This document shows positions 1-11,900 of a stretch of 64,000 nucleotides of DNA, in pieces (within the stretch, counting starts at the first letter, position 1; each line of letters starts with the position of its first letter). This stretch comes from Lutraria lutraria. Taxonomy: Eukaryota > Mollusca > Bivalvia > Venerida > Mactridae. The position numbers and the translations under genes are program-made. The DNA lies in assembly GCA_964023205.1 (NCBI GenBank), contig OZ026844.1, positions 11,828,790 through 11,892,789 on the forward strand, given 5' to 3'. Below the pieces are notes generated by a model that saw nothing but the letters and a program-made list of their open reading frames with translations, had not been told where the DNA came from and did no database searches.

Positions 1-261
1 AAAATTGTTTCTATTCATTCGTTCAGTAATCCATTGCAAGGTAGCAAAGTTTTCAATAGCTTGAGGTAATATCTCGGTTCCACATTTTTCTCCGTCGGTC
101 GAGTCTGGCCGTCGGATTGATGTTATCACAGAAAACTTATAGTCGGCGTCGGGGTTGAAAGATAACTTTGGCCCAGAACACTGGTCAGTCTGAGAGACGA
201 CACTTTGTGTATATACACATAATAGAACCACACATGTTACCCATCCAGCTAGCCGAGACAT
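1..261 (-). CDS. First coding exon of a secreted or membrane receptor, possibly class C GPCR-like (partial)
   Basis: An ATG at 261-259 opens 87 codons with no stop, running off the left edge. The product starts with a typical signal peptide (MSRLAGWVTCVVLLCVYTQS, likely cut near residue 23). A mature segment follows with Cys28 and Cys60 and a helix-like stretch, EILPQAIENFATLQWITERM. That order (short beta segment, Cys, then an amphipathic helix ending near ...RMNR) resembles the beginning of Venus-flytrap ligand-binding domains of metabotropic glutamate-type receptors, calcium-sensing receptors or natriuretic-peptide receptors. The family call is inference from 87 residues. GC content and codon use are clearly higher than in the flanking DNA, which supports coding. 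It is transcribed in the same direction as the plexin gene and begins about 8.5 kb beyond its stop. Other secreted or type I receptor families remain possible. Confidence 0.68.
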   Translation of the reverse strand, partial: MSRLAGWVTCVVLLCVYTQSVVSQTDQCSGPKLSFNPDADYKFSVITSIRRPDSTDGEKCGTEILPQAIENFATLQWITERMNRNNF

Positions 262-3156
262 TGCTGTTATGTTGTCGGTATAACCGCGAGTTTCTTTAAT
301 AAGAAACTTACATCCATGAAACTCATTTAATTATCACTTCTCGCGCACCTGTTAATATAAACTTCGCCTGTGATAATGACAACAATTAACAATACCTTAG
401 GAGATACTATTTACGAAGAAACAGCCGATTTTCACACAATTCAGGAAACTTCTGTTTAATACAATCTTCTAAATTCCACAAAATATCCAGAGCACAACCT
501 CCCGTATTTCAAATCAACAGAAGTTTATAGCCGTTTCAAAACATCCTTCTACAATGAATGTATTTCTGACGAGATATAATTAATCTATAATTCATGCTTG
601 TATGACCATAAGTAGAAAGAAATATTATGTGTGTACACATCTACAGACTAAATACCTTTCATATTTACATTTAAACACGTAACGAAAAATACTTAATGTA
701 CACAATAACTCATTCAAGTTCGCTGTTTACACATTGCGTCTCCGATTTAAGGTAATCTTAAGGCAACCTAATTTAAGCGAAAATTAAGCCTCTTCATAAA
801 ATCCACATTTTCTGTAGCAACTCCTCGCGTATTTATCATACACAACTTCTCATCGTATACCTTTAAACATATCGTATTTTGGTTAGGATATACACTGTCT
901 ATACATTGTTTCCTTACATGACCAAAAAACGTGGGATTGGTTATATTTGGATGTATATATATCCTACCACATTTTTCACAGGTATTTCGGTCACAAAGAG
1001 GCGTTTGAAAACGTATTATCTCCCTTCTATATCTGTTTTACTGCCCGATTCAACAATCGCGCTTGTCACATTTAATCAAACGATGTTATCTTGTTTTCGC
1101 GATGTAAAAATGCTGATTTTATTCAGTAAGAGACGAAAGTTAAAACTGTATTTAACTAGATACGGATCGTCGACTTCACGGTATGCAAAATAAACACATT
1201 AAAATATTTATTATCCTGTCCCCGTGTTCGATTCGCTAGAATTTAAACAGTCAGTAATTTTAGCTTAAAATTTATAAATTGATTCACTCTACTATTCAGA
1301 CAACCGATCACAAAATTCAATAAAATTACCCGCGGTATTGTTTACATCTTTATATAGGACGCGGATAGATGGAGAGTTAAATCAGGCTGTGATTATCTGT
1401 TCGTTCAAGTATTGAAATATTCATATTGTACACAGGATACCGTAATAATAGTTGGTGAATTTTAAATTATAATGTTATCTACGGAAATTATCTGTAAGCT
1501 TAACCCCAAATTGATCCACTTACCTAGGCAGACTTGTAAACTAATTGAACAATTAAGGGGTGTATACCGGGAGACCCACTTAAATTTTAGATATGTTTAC
1601 TCTATTTCATAATATATTTGATTAATACAGTAAACTTAATCCAATCTGACTTGCGTCTCTTTGAAATGGTTGTGTAATTTAACACCTGCATAGAATTGAA
1701 TTGAAACTGAAAAGATAAGGAGTCTTTCTTAACAGGTAATTTTTTAACAGGTAGTTTTACTAACTGGTAATTTACAACTGAAGTTGGTGTCTATGTAACC
1801 TGTTCACGTTAAAACACTTTATTCGTAAACACAAAGTTCTTACCAGGATACAAAACTGAGCATAATTTGTATCCGAGTATAAATATTCCTAATAATACCA
1901 TATCGTCTCTGATAAAACCAAGAAAAATATCATGATTTATGTGCAAGGTTGCGAATAGCTTTGTTTAAGTAACTATATCATATATATTGTGAACATGACA
2001 CTTGCAGCGTATAGAATGACTGACGTGCTTACAACAAGTAAACTAGCTGGCGTAGACATTAGGCTATTAGGTGTCGACTCAGTCCACGTGTTTTCTCAGT
2101 TACATCAGTGACTTACAGCTTCATGGTGTAAAGTGATTAATTATCATATAAGTATACACACTCAATATTGTGTTATTTACTGATTCAATGATAGAGATTG
2201 TCGTATCAGGATACATCATATCATATTATACGAAATGACCATGACCTTCGCCAATGTTATACCGGGTTTAAAGCATCAAAAGGGATATAATTTTTTTTTT
2301 ATAAATACACAAGCGATAACGAAAGCATCATAAATATGCATCTTGTAACAGGGAGATTATTGATAATTCGTGACACTGAATAAGTTCACATTTGCAGGTA
2401 ACCTAGGAATATATTTAAGGTCAACTGACCAGTGCACTTCACTTTAATGTTGATCCTAATTCAGTACGTACAACGTTTAGAGCGAGAATAATGATATATT
2501 TGCATCGATTCTTCAGACAGACAGACAATTATTTTCACTGGCATACATTCACAGAGATTATCAAGATGTCAAAGTATCTTTAAGATTAGCACTGTCACAG
2601 AATAAGGTACACAATCATACATGCCACCTCCCACCTCCAACAACCAGGTTTGTAGACGATATACATGGTCATGGTGAGTCTGCAACCGCTGAAATATAAC
2701 CACGCCACTGGCTGTCTATTATCAAGTCGACAATTAAAAAATCCGTAAATTTATAATATTATTGCTATGAGGTATATAAACAGCTCATAATACCACCTGA
2801 TGTAAATATTTGGTTAAACTTAACTTAATGAGCTAAGATTGATTGTAGCAACCGAGGCTTTTATAAGTCGTTACCCAAAGTTTAATGCTTGTCCTGAAGA
2901 GTTGTGGCAGTCCCATTGGTGCCAGATCCAATGACAACCCTATAACGAGATTATCTCATCAGCAAGTTGATGAACAAATACCACTTTATTATTACTACCA
3001 TCATTATATTTAACTTGAATTATTTTAACTCACAAGTAAAAATATAAGTAAGAAATGATGCCATGTGTGTATATATAACAGTGTGGTATAGAAGACAATG
3101 TATGAGTCTATTCCAGTTCTCACTCTGAGGCTTGAAATATTGGTTATAGAGGAGCA
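262..3156. other. Non-coding region upstream of the edge gene; no gene seen
   Basis: AT-rich sequence holding the presumed 5' UTR and promoter of the minus-strand gene that starts at 261, then intergenic DNA up to the satellite. A 104-codon open frame at 879-1193 (+) has no recognisable domain and AT-driven composition, so I do not call it. I could not place a TATA box or initiator convincingly. Confidence 0.6.
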
Positions 3157-5028
3157 GTGTATACCTCTTCCACAATATTTATAGTGTATACCTCTTGCAC
3201 TATATTTGTAGTGTATACCTCTTCCACTACATTTATAGATAATACCTCTTCCACTACATTTATAGATAACACATGTACCTCTTCCACTACATTTATAGTG
3301 TATACCTTGCTCACTGCATTTCTAGTGTATATCTCGTTCACTACATTCATAGTGTATACTTTATAGTGCATACCTCTTCCACTGCATTTCTAGTGTATAC
3401 CTCGTCCACAACATTTACAGTGTGTACCTCCTCCACTACATTTATAGTGTATACCTCCTCCGCTACATTTATAGTGTATACCTCGTCCACTGCATTTCTA
3501 GTGTATATCTCTTTCACTACATTCATAGTGTATACCTCTTCCACTGCATGTATAGTGTAAACCTCGTCCACGGCATTTCTAGTGTATATCTCTTTCACTA
3601 CATTCATAGTGTATACCTCTTCCACTGCATGTATAGTGTATACCTCGTCCACGGCATTTCTAGTGTATATCTCTTTCACTACATTCATAGTGTATACCTC
3701 TTCCACTGCATGTATAGTGTATACCTCGTCCACTGCATTTCTAGTGTATATCTCTTTCACTACATTCATAGTGTATACCTCTTCCACTACATGTATAGTG
3801 TATACCTCGTCCACGGCATTTGTAGTGTATACCTCTTCCGCTACATGTGTAGTGTATATCTCGTCCACTGCATTTGTAGTGTATATCTCTTTCACTACAT
3901 TCACAGTGTATACTTTATAGTGTATACATCTTCCACTACATTTATAGTGCATACCTTGCTCACTGCATTTTCTAGTGTATATCTCGTTCACTACATTCAT
4001 AGTGTATACTTTATAGTGTATACCTCTTCAACTGCATTTCTAGTGTATACCTCGTCCACAACATTTACAGTGTGTACCTCCTCCACTACATTTATAGTGT
4101 ATACCTCGTCCACTGCATTTCTAGTGTTTATCTCTTTCACTACATTCATAGTGTATACCTCTTCCACCGCATTTACTGTGTATACCTCTTCCACAACATT
4201 TATAGTGTATATCTCTTCTACAACATTTACTGTGTATACTCTTTCACTACATTTACTGTGTATACCTCTTCCACTACATTTATAGTGTATACCTTGCTCA
4301 CTGCATTTATAGTGTATTCTCGTTCACTAAATTCATAGTGTATACTTTATAGTGTATACCTCGTCCACTGCATTTCTAGTGTTTACTTCGTTCACAACAT
4401 GTACAGTTTGTACCTCCTCCACTACATTTATAGTGTATACCTCGTCCACTGCATTTCTAGTCTATATCTCTTTCACTTCATTCATAGTGTATACCTCTTC
4501 CACTACATGTATAGTGTATACCTCATCCACGGCATTTATAGTGTATACCTCTTCCACTACATGTATAGTGTATATCTCGTCCACTGCATTTGTAGTGTAT
4601 ATCTCTTTCACTACATTCATAGTGTATACTTTATAGTGTATACATCTTCCACTACATTTAAAGTGTACATCTCTTCCACAATATTTACAGTGTATACCTC
4701 TTCCACTACATTTATAGTGTATATCTCTTCTACAACATTTACAGTCTATACCTCTTCTACTACATTTACAGTCTATACCTCTTCCACAACATTTACAGTC
4801 TATACCTCTTCCACAACATTTAAAGTGTATATCTCTTCTACTACATTTATAGTGTATATCTACTACATTTATAGTGTATATCTCTTCTACTACATTTATA
4901 GTGTATATCTCTTCTACAACATTTATAGTGTATATCTACTACATTTATAGTGTATATCTCTTCTACAACATTTACAGTCTATACCTCTTCCACAATATTT
5001 ATAGTGTATACCTCTTCCACTACATTAA
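3157..5028. repeat. 27-bp satellite/minisatellite array, about 69 units
   Basis: The region is built of a 27-bp unit of the form CCTCTTCCACTACATTTATA plus GTGTATA, repeated for about 1.87 kb with variants (CCTCGTCCACTGCATTTCTA, CTCTTTCACTACATTCATAG). Between 3535 and about 3790 three unit types recur in fixed order with an 81-bp period (starts 3535, 3616, 3697, 3778). A larger block beginning with a short TATACTTTATAGTG interruption recurs near 3355, 3908, 4006, 4340 and 4628. Because 27 is a multiple of 3 and the unit lacks stops in some frames, long false open frames appear on both strands. Toward 4740-5028 units become more uniform or shortened (TCTACTACATTTATAGTGTA). Confidence 0.97.
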
Positions 5029-7238
5029 TCTCTTCTGTACTAAGTAGGGAAAAGGGAGAAATCAATGATAAGAATTGGTTCTGGATAACATGAAGCATCT
5101 CATGAATATCTTAGATGTACACTGAATAAGAGACTAGTCTTAAATGTGGAATGTCACTTAAAAAAAGCATAATGCGATGCAAATACTTGCAGTTGAGTCC
5201 AAAGGCAATAATGGTGTACTTGTAATAAATCTATATAAAACAGTATAATTGAACTCAAAATTACCTTACATTTAATAGAATTGTCACAGAATTTATTAAA
5301 ATTTTACCATCATTGGTCCGTTACTACTGAATGTTGTTAATTGGTGACACTCTTCATTAGTGATATACATGTATATCAGATATATTAAATAACCAACAAA
5401 CAGTGTAGAGTAGTATTTCATGTATATTTTCTTGTTGCATGTGCATATTTCAATACATATTTCAAATAGTCAACAAATAGCAGTCAAACTAACATCTTTC
5501 AATACAAGAAACATATAAAAAACATACAAAAAACAAATGGATACAATAAACATGTATAAAGTTTCTAAATTATCAAATCAATGCTTATAAAAAACAATAC
5601 ATGTATTTGATAAATTCAGAAATTTAGTCATAAAATTTGTAGTGTTTATAAAACATACCGTGTAAATATCAGTTGAACAATTATCTGTATATACAAAATG
5701 ATAACAAAACAGAACAGAGCAGAACTGACACAGCTAGTGTAGTACCCTAGATGACAACTAAGGAACTAACAAACTAAAGGTGTATTCTAGTATACTTGTA
5801 CAACTAGGTACACTGAACTGTTGATAAGGATTTCCTATTTGTATGATGTGGTGACATTAAGGGTCATTGAACACCAGTTTGTAGTAAAACATTATTCAGA
5901 GGGAAATGGTTACATTCCTGGATACCTGAATATTTGTGTCATTATGTCCATACTTCACTATATCCATGGCAACAAAATGGAGAACGGTAATTCTTTATTT
6001 AATCAATATTTACTATAACCATGTTTAACCTGTTGTGTTGATATCCTTTAAGAAATTATGGTGGAAATAAGCTGTAAAGATGATCAAGGGAAGTTAAGCA
6101 CATCTAGAATAATACAAGTACCTGATAGAGTAGTGTTATATATAAACTGACTTTGATGGAAAATCTGTGAACAGATGATCTACTTTTAAATCATGCAATC
6201 AATTGATAGAATTATTTAGAATATAAATGATCAGATGTAGTTGCTACAATACCTCAAACAACAAATTTTGACATATCTAAATACTGACACACTGGATTCT
6301 ACTTGTAATATATACAATGAAAAGTAAATTTACCAATAAAATAGAATTTGTATCAGAGGCTTAATAGTTTATAATGACCTACAATTCTTTGCACCTAAAA
6401 TGGAGTTACGTAAGTAATGGTACATTAGTCAGCGAATGTAAAATTTGAACAAAAATATTGACGTAACTGGTACTCCAGACAAATGTCTACTATAAACATT
6501 TGTTTACCATAAAAACCGGTCAAATAGAAGTAGAATAAAAACACAAATCAGAAAATATACTGGATTATCAGCTAGACAAACATTATGTACAGTACTAAGT
6601 TAACAATGGAGAAGCCTTATTGTAGATTTCATAGTGTATACACAGAATTAATCTACCTCAATGATATTGCACAAATTTAACACATTTACCCAGTTTTATA
6701 AAGTGACACTATAATTTCCTGACACTCATCAAACATTACAGTAAGGCTGAATGTTCTAATTCAAAAATGAAACTTTTTCTCAAAATCTCACTTCATGAGA
6801 GTGATGGGTCAGAAAAATGACATATATTAATAGAAGTCAGTCGTATACAGTATTATAGTACAGAGATATTTATACACAAGTAAATGCTAAAATGTACATA
6901 GAATAACTATGGTTAGATACATAATGTATATATACATATTTTATTTACAAAATAATAACATAATACAAATTTACATGTATATAGATCAGGAATAGATATT
7001 TTATAGATAGATTATCAGGTATGTTTTAATTCACCTACAATAAGTCAGCTATTATTTATACACAACTAGCTGTGATATCAGTACCGGTATAATGTCAAAA
7101 CATCACAAAACCTTACTTCCCCTTAATGCATAACTATTTTCAATTTGGGTAGCTTCCCTTGAATGAGCATGAGTTACTTCCCTTGTGGCTAAAAGAAATT
7201 TTCAATGATGAAGCGGTGAATCTAATTATGTAACCAAG

Positions 7239-7244
7239 TTTATT
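7239..7244 (-). promoter_or_regulatory. Candidate poly(A) signal for the plexin mRNA
   Basis: AATAAA on the minus strand, the first canonical hexamer I find downstream of the stop at 8796. It would give a 3' UTR of about 1.55 kb. A second hexamer at 6940-6945 is an alternative. No cDNA evidence is available, so this is positional inference. Confidence 0.3.
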
Positions 7245-8420
7245 TACGTTGTAAATCACCATTTATACATTGATCAGATTGATCATCTTGATGTAGTAAG
7301 TACAAATAAATATCATAAAAATATGAACCTGTCTTGTTAATAAATAATACAGTTAAGCACTTCATTTATGCATATAAACTTATACAATTGAGGATATAAT
7401 TCAGATAAATCAGATTTCATTCAAACTGATAATTCAAATATGAGCATACATGTATTTAAGAAACTCAACATAACCTGTCCTGGATCTCTTTTGTTTTAAA
7501 TAAATGAATGTTTTAAAATACAAAATAACTCTTGATTAAATAGCATACAAGTCAGTGTAAATATGATGAGTGATACAAAATAATGAAATGTAAATCTGAT
7601 TAAAACATCTTGAAAAATTTATACAAAAAAATGTATCACAATAAACCAATCAACTTTGGGACTTTTTGATGATGAAAACACATTAAGTACTAGATGTAAT
7701 ACTGTACATAAAAATGACGCTAATGATGATGATGATGGCGTAAATGATGACACTGATGATGATGCTGATGATGTTGCTGATGATAAATGAAATGAAGGAA
7801 TAGCTGTAAAAGATGTCAGTACATTTGATGATAAATGCATGATTTATATGACTCAGTGGGAACAAATCCAGCGCATGTACGACAGTAGAATGATACAATA
7901 ATGATAGTGCTACAAATACTTAATTGATATTTAATTCGCTCTAATATCTACAATTTGTATATTATATTCCTTTTTCAGCCTCTAATCTATTTAATTGCAA
8001 TGCCATTTTAATCATGATTATCATATACAATACCAAGGGATACACATAAATACACATACATCTATGTAGCTTAGCAGCACTGTAAACTAATTCCTACCAA
8101 CTGTCAACACTCACTTTTGGTATATAATGGAATATGTGACAGACATACACTTATAACCAGGACTTAAGAAAACTAATGATACGATGTCAAGTATTGAGAG
8201 GAAATGAAATTATCACCAGTTTTCATATTGAAGAAAATATGAAGAGTATCTATGATGATTTTTTAAAATTACAGTGTATTTGAATATACAAGTAGCAGGA
8301 TTATTGGGCTAGTTAACATCAAAATACTTCATCTACAACTGATTGTGATGTTTTTATGTACAAAGCAAGAATTTATACAAAGTACACACATAGAACATGA
8401 TCTCATAGATCTACATATGG

Positions 8421-8440
8421 GGAGGGGGGGGGGGGGGGGT
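8421..8440. repeat. Homopolymer G tract
   Basis: A run of about 18 G, interrupted once by A near its start, followed by TTGCGAGAGGGG. It lies within the likely plexin 3' UTR, so the transcript would carry a poly-C run. Confidence 0.85.
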
Positions 8441-8795
8441 TGCGAGAGGGGATCAGGGGCCTGAATGACATGTAATGTCTTGGTATTACTTTGAAAACAA
8501 TCTCTATGCTAGTATGAGACAGAGCTACACTGCAGACAGTGCATTATGGGATAAATACAAATGTTTGACCAAATTGTAAGAGTATAGCAATATATACATT
8601 GTTAGATAAATAATACTCTATCAAACACATAACATGTAATACATTACAGTAAAACATTACCAAATAACACCCACAACTTTCAACTTTGATTAAATCTTCA
8701 GTCTATCACTTCAAGGAACATTCATATTATGCATGGTTATATTTTTGTCCATATCACACAAATGCTTGTTAATAATTGCAGGAAGTTCATCTGTA

Positions 8796-8912
8796 TCACA
8801 CAAAAGCTTGTCTACCAGATGTTGGTCCTTCCATAGCTGTTATCACTGTGCCAAGTTTGGCCGAAAGCTGCATACGGACACTGACTGGATCTTGATCAAA
8901 TATCTCCATCAA
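8796..8912 (-). CDS. PlxnA: Plexin exon v32: C terminus and stop
   Basis: 38 codons plus TGA at 8798-8796; acceptor TCTTTCAG. The product [20 protein letters not shown] continues with [10 protein letters not shown] and ends SGRQAFV. The helix matches the final plexin helix ('l...D......l..kl..vi..m'). The tail extends past the usual type-A end and finishes in a hydrophobic residue. Confidence 0.96.
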   Translation of the reverse strand: MMEIFDQDPVSVRMQLSAKLGTVITAMEGPTSGRQAFV

Positions 8913-11900
8913 CTGAAAGAGGAAACGTATGTGTTATCACAGACAACCAGTCTACACATGTAAGTATCTTAGAGTATAATTATACTGTAAAATCATAAAG
9001 AACACCATTTAGAGTGTCTACCCTGTCAAAGATAGCTCCAGAAATATTTAATAGCTGATAATGAGTACATCTAGAAGTGTTCAGTAACTTTAGTGACAAG
9101 GCTAAAAAATTCTCTTTGCTATGGTAGAATAACTAATGTAAATAATGAAGATTAAACACTATGGAATCTTTGTTTGCTTTATCCAAATACCATCTATAGT
9201 ACAACCTCTCCAGAGTGGCCCTCTCAGAGCAAAAACCTTCCTTCAACAACAGCATGATTTTTTCCCACTGCATAATTTAAACTATTAATTTAAGCTCTAT
9301 AGAGCAACAACCTCTCAACAACAACACAGTTTTACTACTACACTGTATATGATTAAAACATTTGTATTTGCTTTAAAATAATTAATGATAAAATAAAGAT
9401 AATTCTATAACTTGAGATCTTTATACAGTGTGGCTTCCTGGTATTATGTACATTAAAGATTGTGTGTTAAATAAACAAAAAAACTACATAAAGTCAGTAA
9501 CAAAAACTTACCTCAGCACTGTATTTGTGTACATATACATATAATTCTTTGAGTGCACTTGACTTGTATACCTTGCCTGGATAAGCCTAAAATATAAAAT
9601 AAGAACTTATTAAATCAACCACATTTGAATCTTTGTTACTGTTCATTCATACACCTTTGATGGTGATAGTGTAGCTTTTTGATCACAATTTGGTAAAAAT
9701 CCTGATACATAACAGGGAGTAATGGTCCAACTCACAACCTATGGTTAGGGTATCTGGAATACTGCAGCTGTAAAAACTGGTCAAATACACACCAAGTCAA
9801 TGACAAAGGGAAATAACCTGTATATGTGCACACCAGATTACACACCTGAGTACAGTCCCTTTATCTCAACAAACATTTTCCCTTTTCAGAAATCTACAGA
9901 TCGTGTTTCATTATTCAACATCAAAAGTTGCTTCCATAATCATATTTATACATGTATAGCTGTATCAATTACTTAAATATCAACAATAAAATATTGGACT
10001 ATTACAGTTAGAGTATAACAATTTAGTAGTTAAATGTACATGCAAGTTAGCAGCTATACATAGTACATTTTGTATTGTATAAGTGAAATGCTCATGAACT
10101 AGCAGTGCTCCTTGTAGCCATGCAATGGTATTGTTTTTATTAATTAACAATGTATGTGAACTGTGACAAGACTTTTTAACATGATATATGTATATCAATA
10201 ATTGTTATATGTTCACACACATTTTAGATCTATATCGCACAAATGTGGGACATGCAATGTTAATTTCAAGTTAGAAGTTCATGTTTTAGTCACTTTTATT
10301 AGAATCATGCCAGGGGTGGGCATATTGAAGTATAGACTTTAACCAGGAAGTCACATGACTATATACATTACACGAAACTAACAAACAGAGAGCATAAGGT
10401 ATGACCAGGTGAGACATTAAAGTATGTCAGAAGTCAGAATGATCTAATCTAGGAGCCAACAGACTTAGGATTTTGCAATCCAATGTAGCTACATGCAGTT
10501 TTATCATACATTAAGTTGCCATGTTATAATACTGGAACAACTAGATGTATACGTGGACTTATGTTCAGGTAGATCTATATGTAGGGAAGAATACAGAATG
10601 CAAGGCCAAGCTTTACCTTCATGTAGATCTAAACTTGATATATAACTCAACCAGCATATGTTAATGACTTAGAAAAACACAAAATGTCTATGTTTGGTAA
10701 AATATTAATTACATAATAACTTTAATTATCATGATTCTAAGAAAAATATGCTAATGAATTAATATTAGCAGTAATACACCTATGTTTAGTACTGCAACAG
10801 ACTGATCAACAAAATAGTAGGTGAATTTTACTTAGTTGAGCACATGCTCAAAGTATATTGTTATAAAAATGATAAAATAAACCACAAACATAATAAAGCT
10901 GATGATAGTTTAAAAAAGAAAATATCTACAAAAAAATTAAAAATCAATTAGCACGCTAAAACAAATCAGTATGTATATGAATCAGCTGACACTTTTATAC
11001 ATTCATTCCATAGTCAGAAAAAATCTTAACGTGTTATTTCAATTTCTGAACATTTTCTAGAGAAATCCCATTTCATCCATTCTGTTAACATCATGTAATG
11101 TCACCAACAAAAGTGATATAATATCTATTCCATTTTATGTTGAAGGATTTTAATGCATAGGAAGATGTTATAAAAACAAGCAACATGCACTTACTATGAA
11201 ATAATTATCATGGCATACCCTCGACACTGCGTTCAGATAAGAATTCATCTCCTGATCGCTAACTGTTTTCATATCACGAATTTCACGGAAATATCGATCT
11301 ACCATTTTACGACAGTTTGGAATATCTTTGGCAAACAGCAATTTATTGGATGGTGAATCCTGCAAAATGGTTAATAATCACATTTATTTCTGGAATAGTA
11401 AAGTAGTTTGTTAAGCTCAATGCATTTGATTTTCAATCTATGATAGAGGGACATTGTTTTCTTTTCTGTAGATGGAGGTACTACTATATGACTATCTCAG
11501 AAAAACATACAATTCCATTCATTATGTTAAGTCAATGAACCAATATTTTTATTCTACCAAAAGAGTTAAGAAATAAAATAATCTACCAGAAAGAATTGTA
11601 ATTAACAGAAAGACGTATAATTAAAGTAATATTGATAATGCTAATAGTATCAGTTAGGGTAAATGATATTTGAGTATAATATTAATACCTTGCCCAATCT
11701 GTGCTCCGATGTAGAACAACTATCCATGAATGTTTGGGCTACCACAGACAAACAAGAATCTACGATCAATGGTTTGTGTATATCAAACACGAAGTCAGGA
11801 TTCTTGATTATATTTATCCAGAATCTCAATGGTAAACTGGAACAAGAAATGATCAAATAAAGCATCAGACAAACACATCTTTCTTTACCTACAATACACT

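Larger units (their letters stand above)
5029..8795. other. Plexin 3' UTR and intergenic DNA; no other gene seen
   Basis: This stretch follows the plexin stop codon in the direction of transcription. It is AT-rich, with an imperfect GAT-rich microsatellite at about 7717-7797 (opposite-strand ATC) and a homopolymer G run at about 8421-8440. The first canonical AATAAA in the minus-strand sense after the stop is at 7244-7239, and the next is at 6945-6940. Small open frames here (5821-6018 +, 7619-7898 -) are low-complexity or random. Confidence 0.55.

Noticed and set aside
879..1193. 104-codon open frame (+)
   Set aside because: No recognisable domain, AT-driven composition, and lies in the presumed 5' region of the edge gene.
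3422..4285. 287-codon open frame (+) in the satellite
   Set aside because: It follows from 27-bp units without stops; it has no signal, domain or codon bias, and equally long frames exist on the other strand.
7619..7898. Ser/Ile-rich open frames (-)
   Set aside because: Translation of a GAT microsatellite in two frames.
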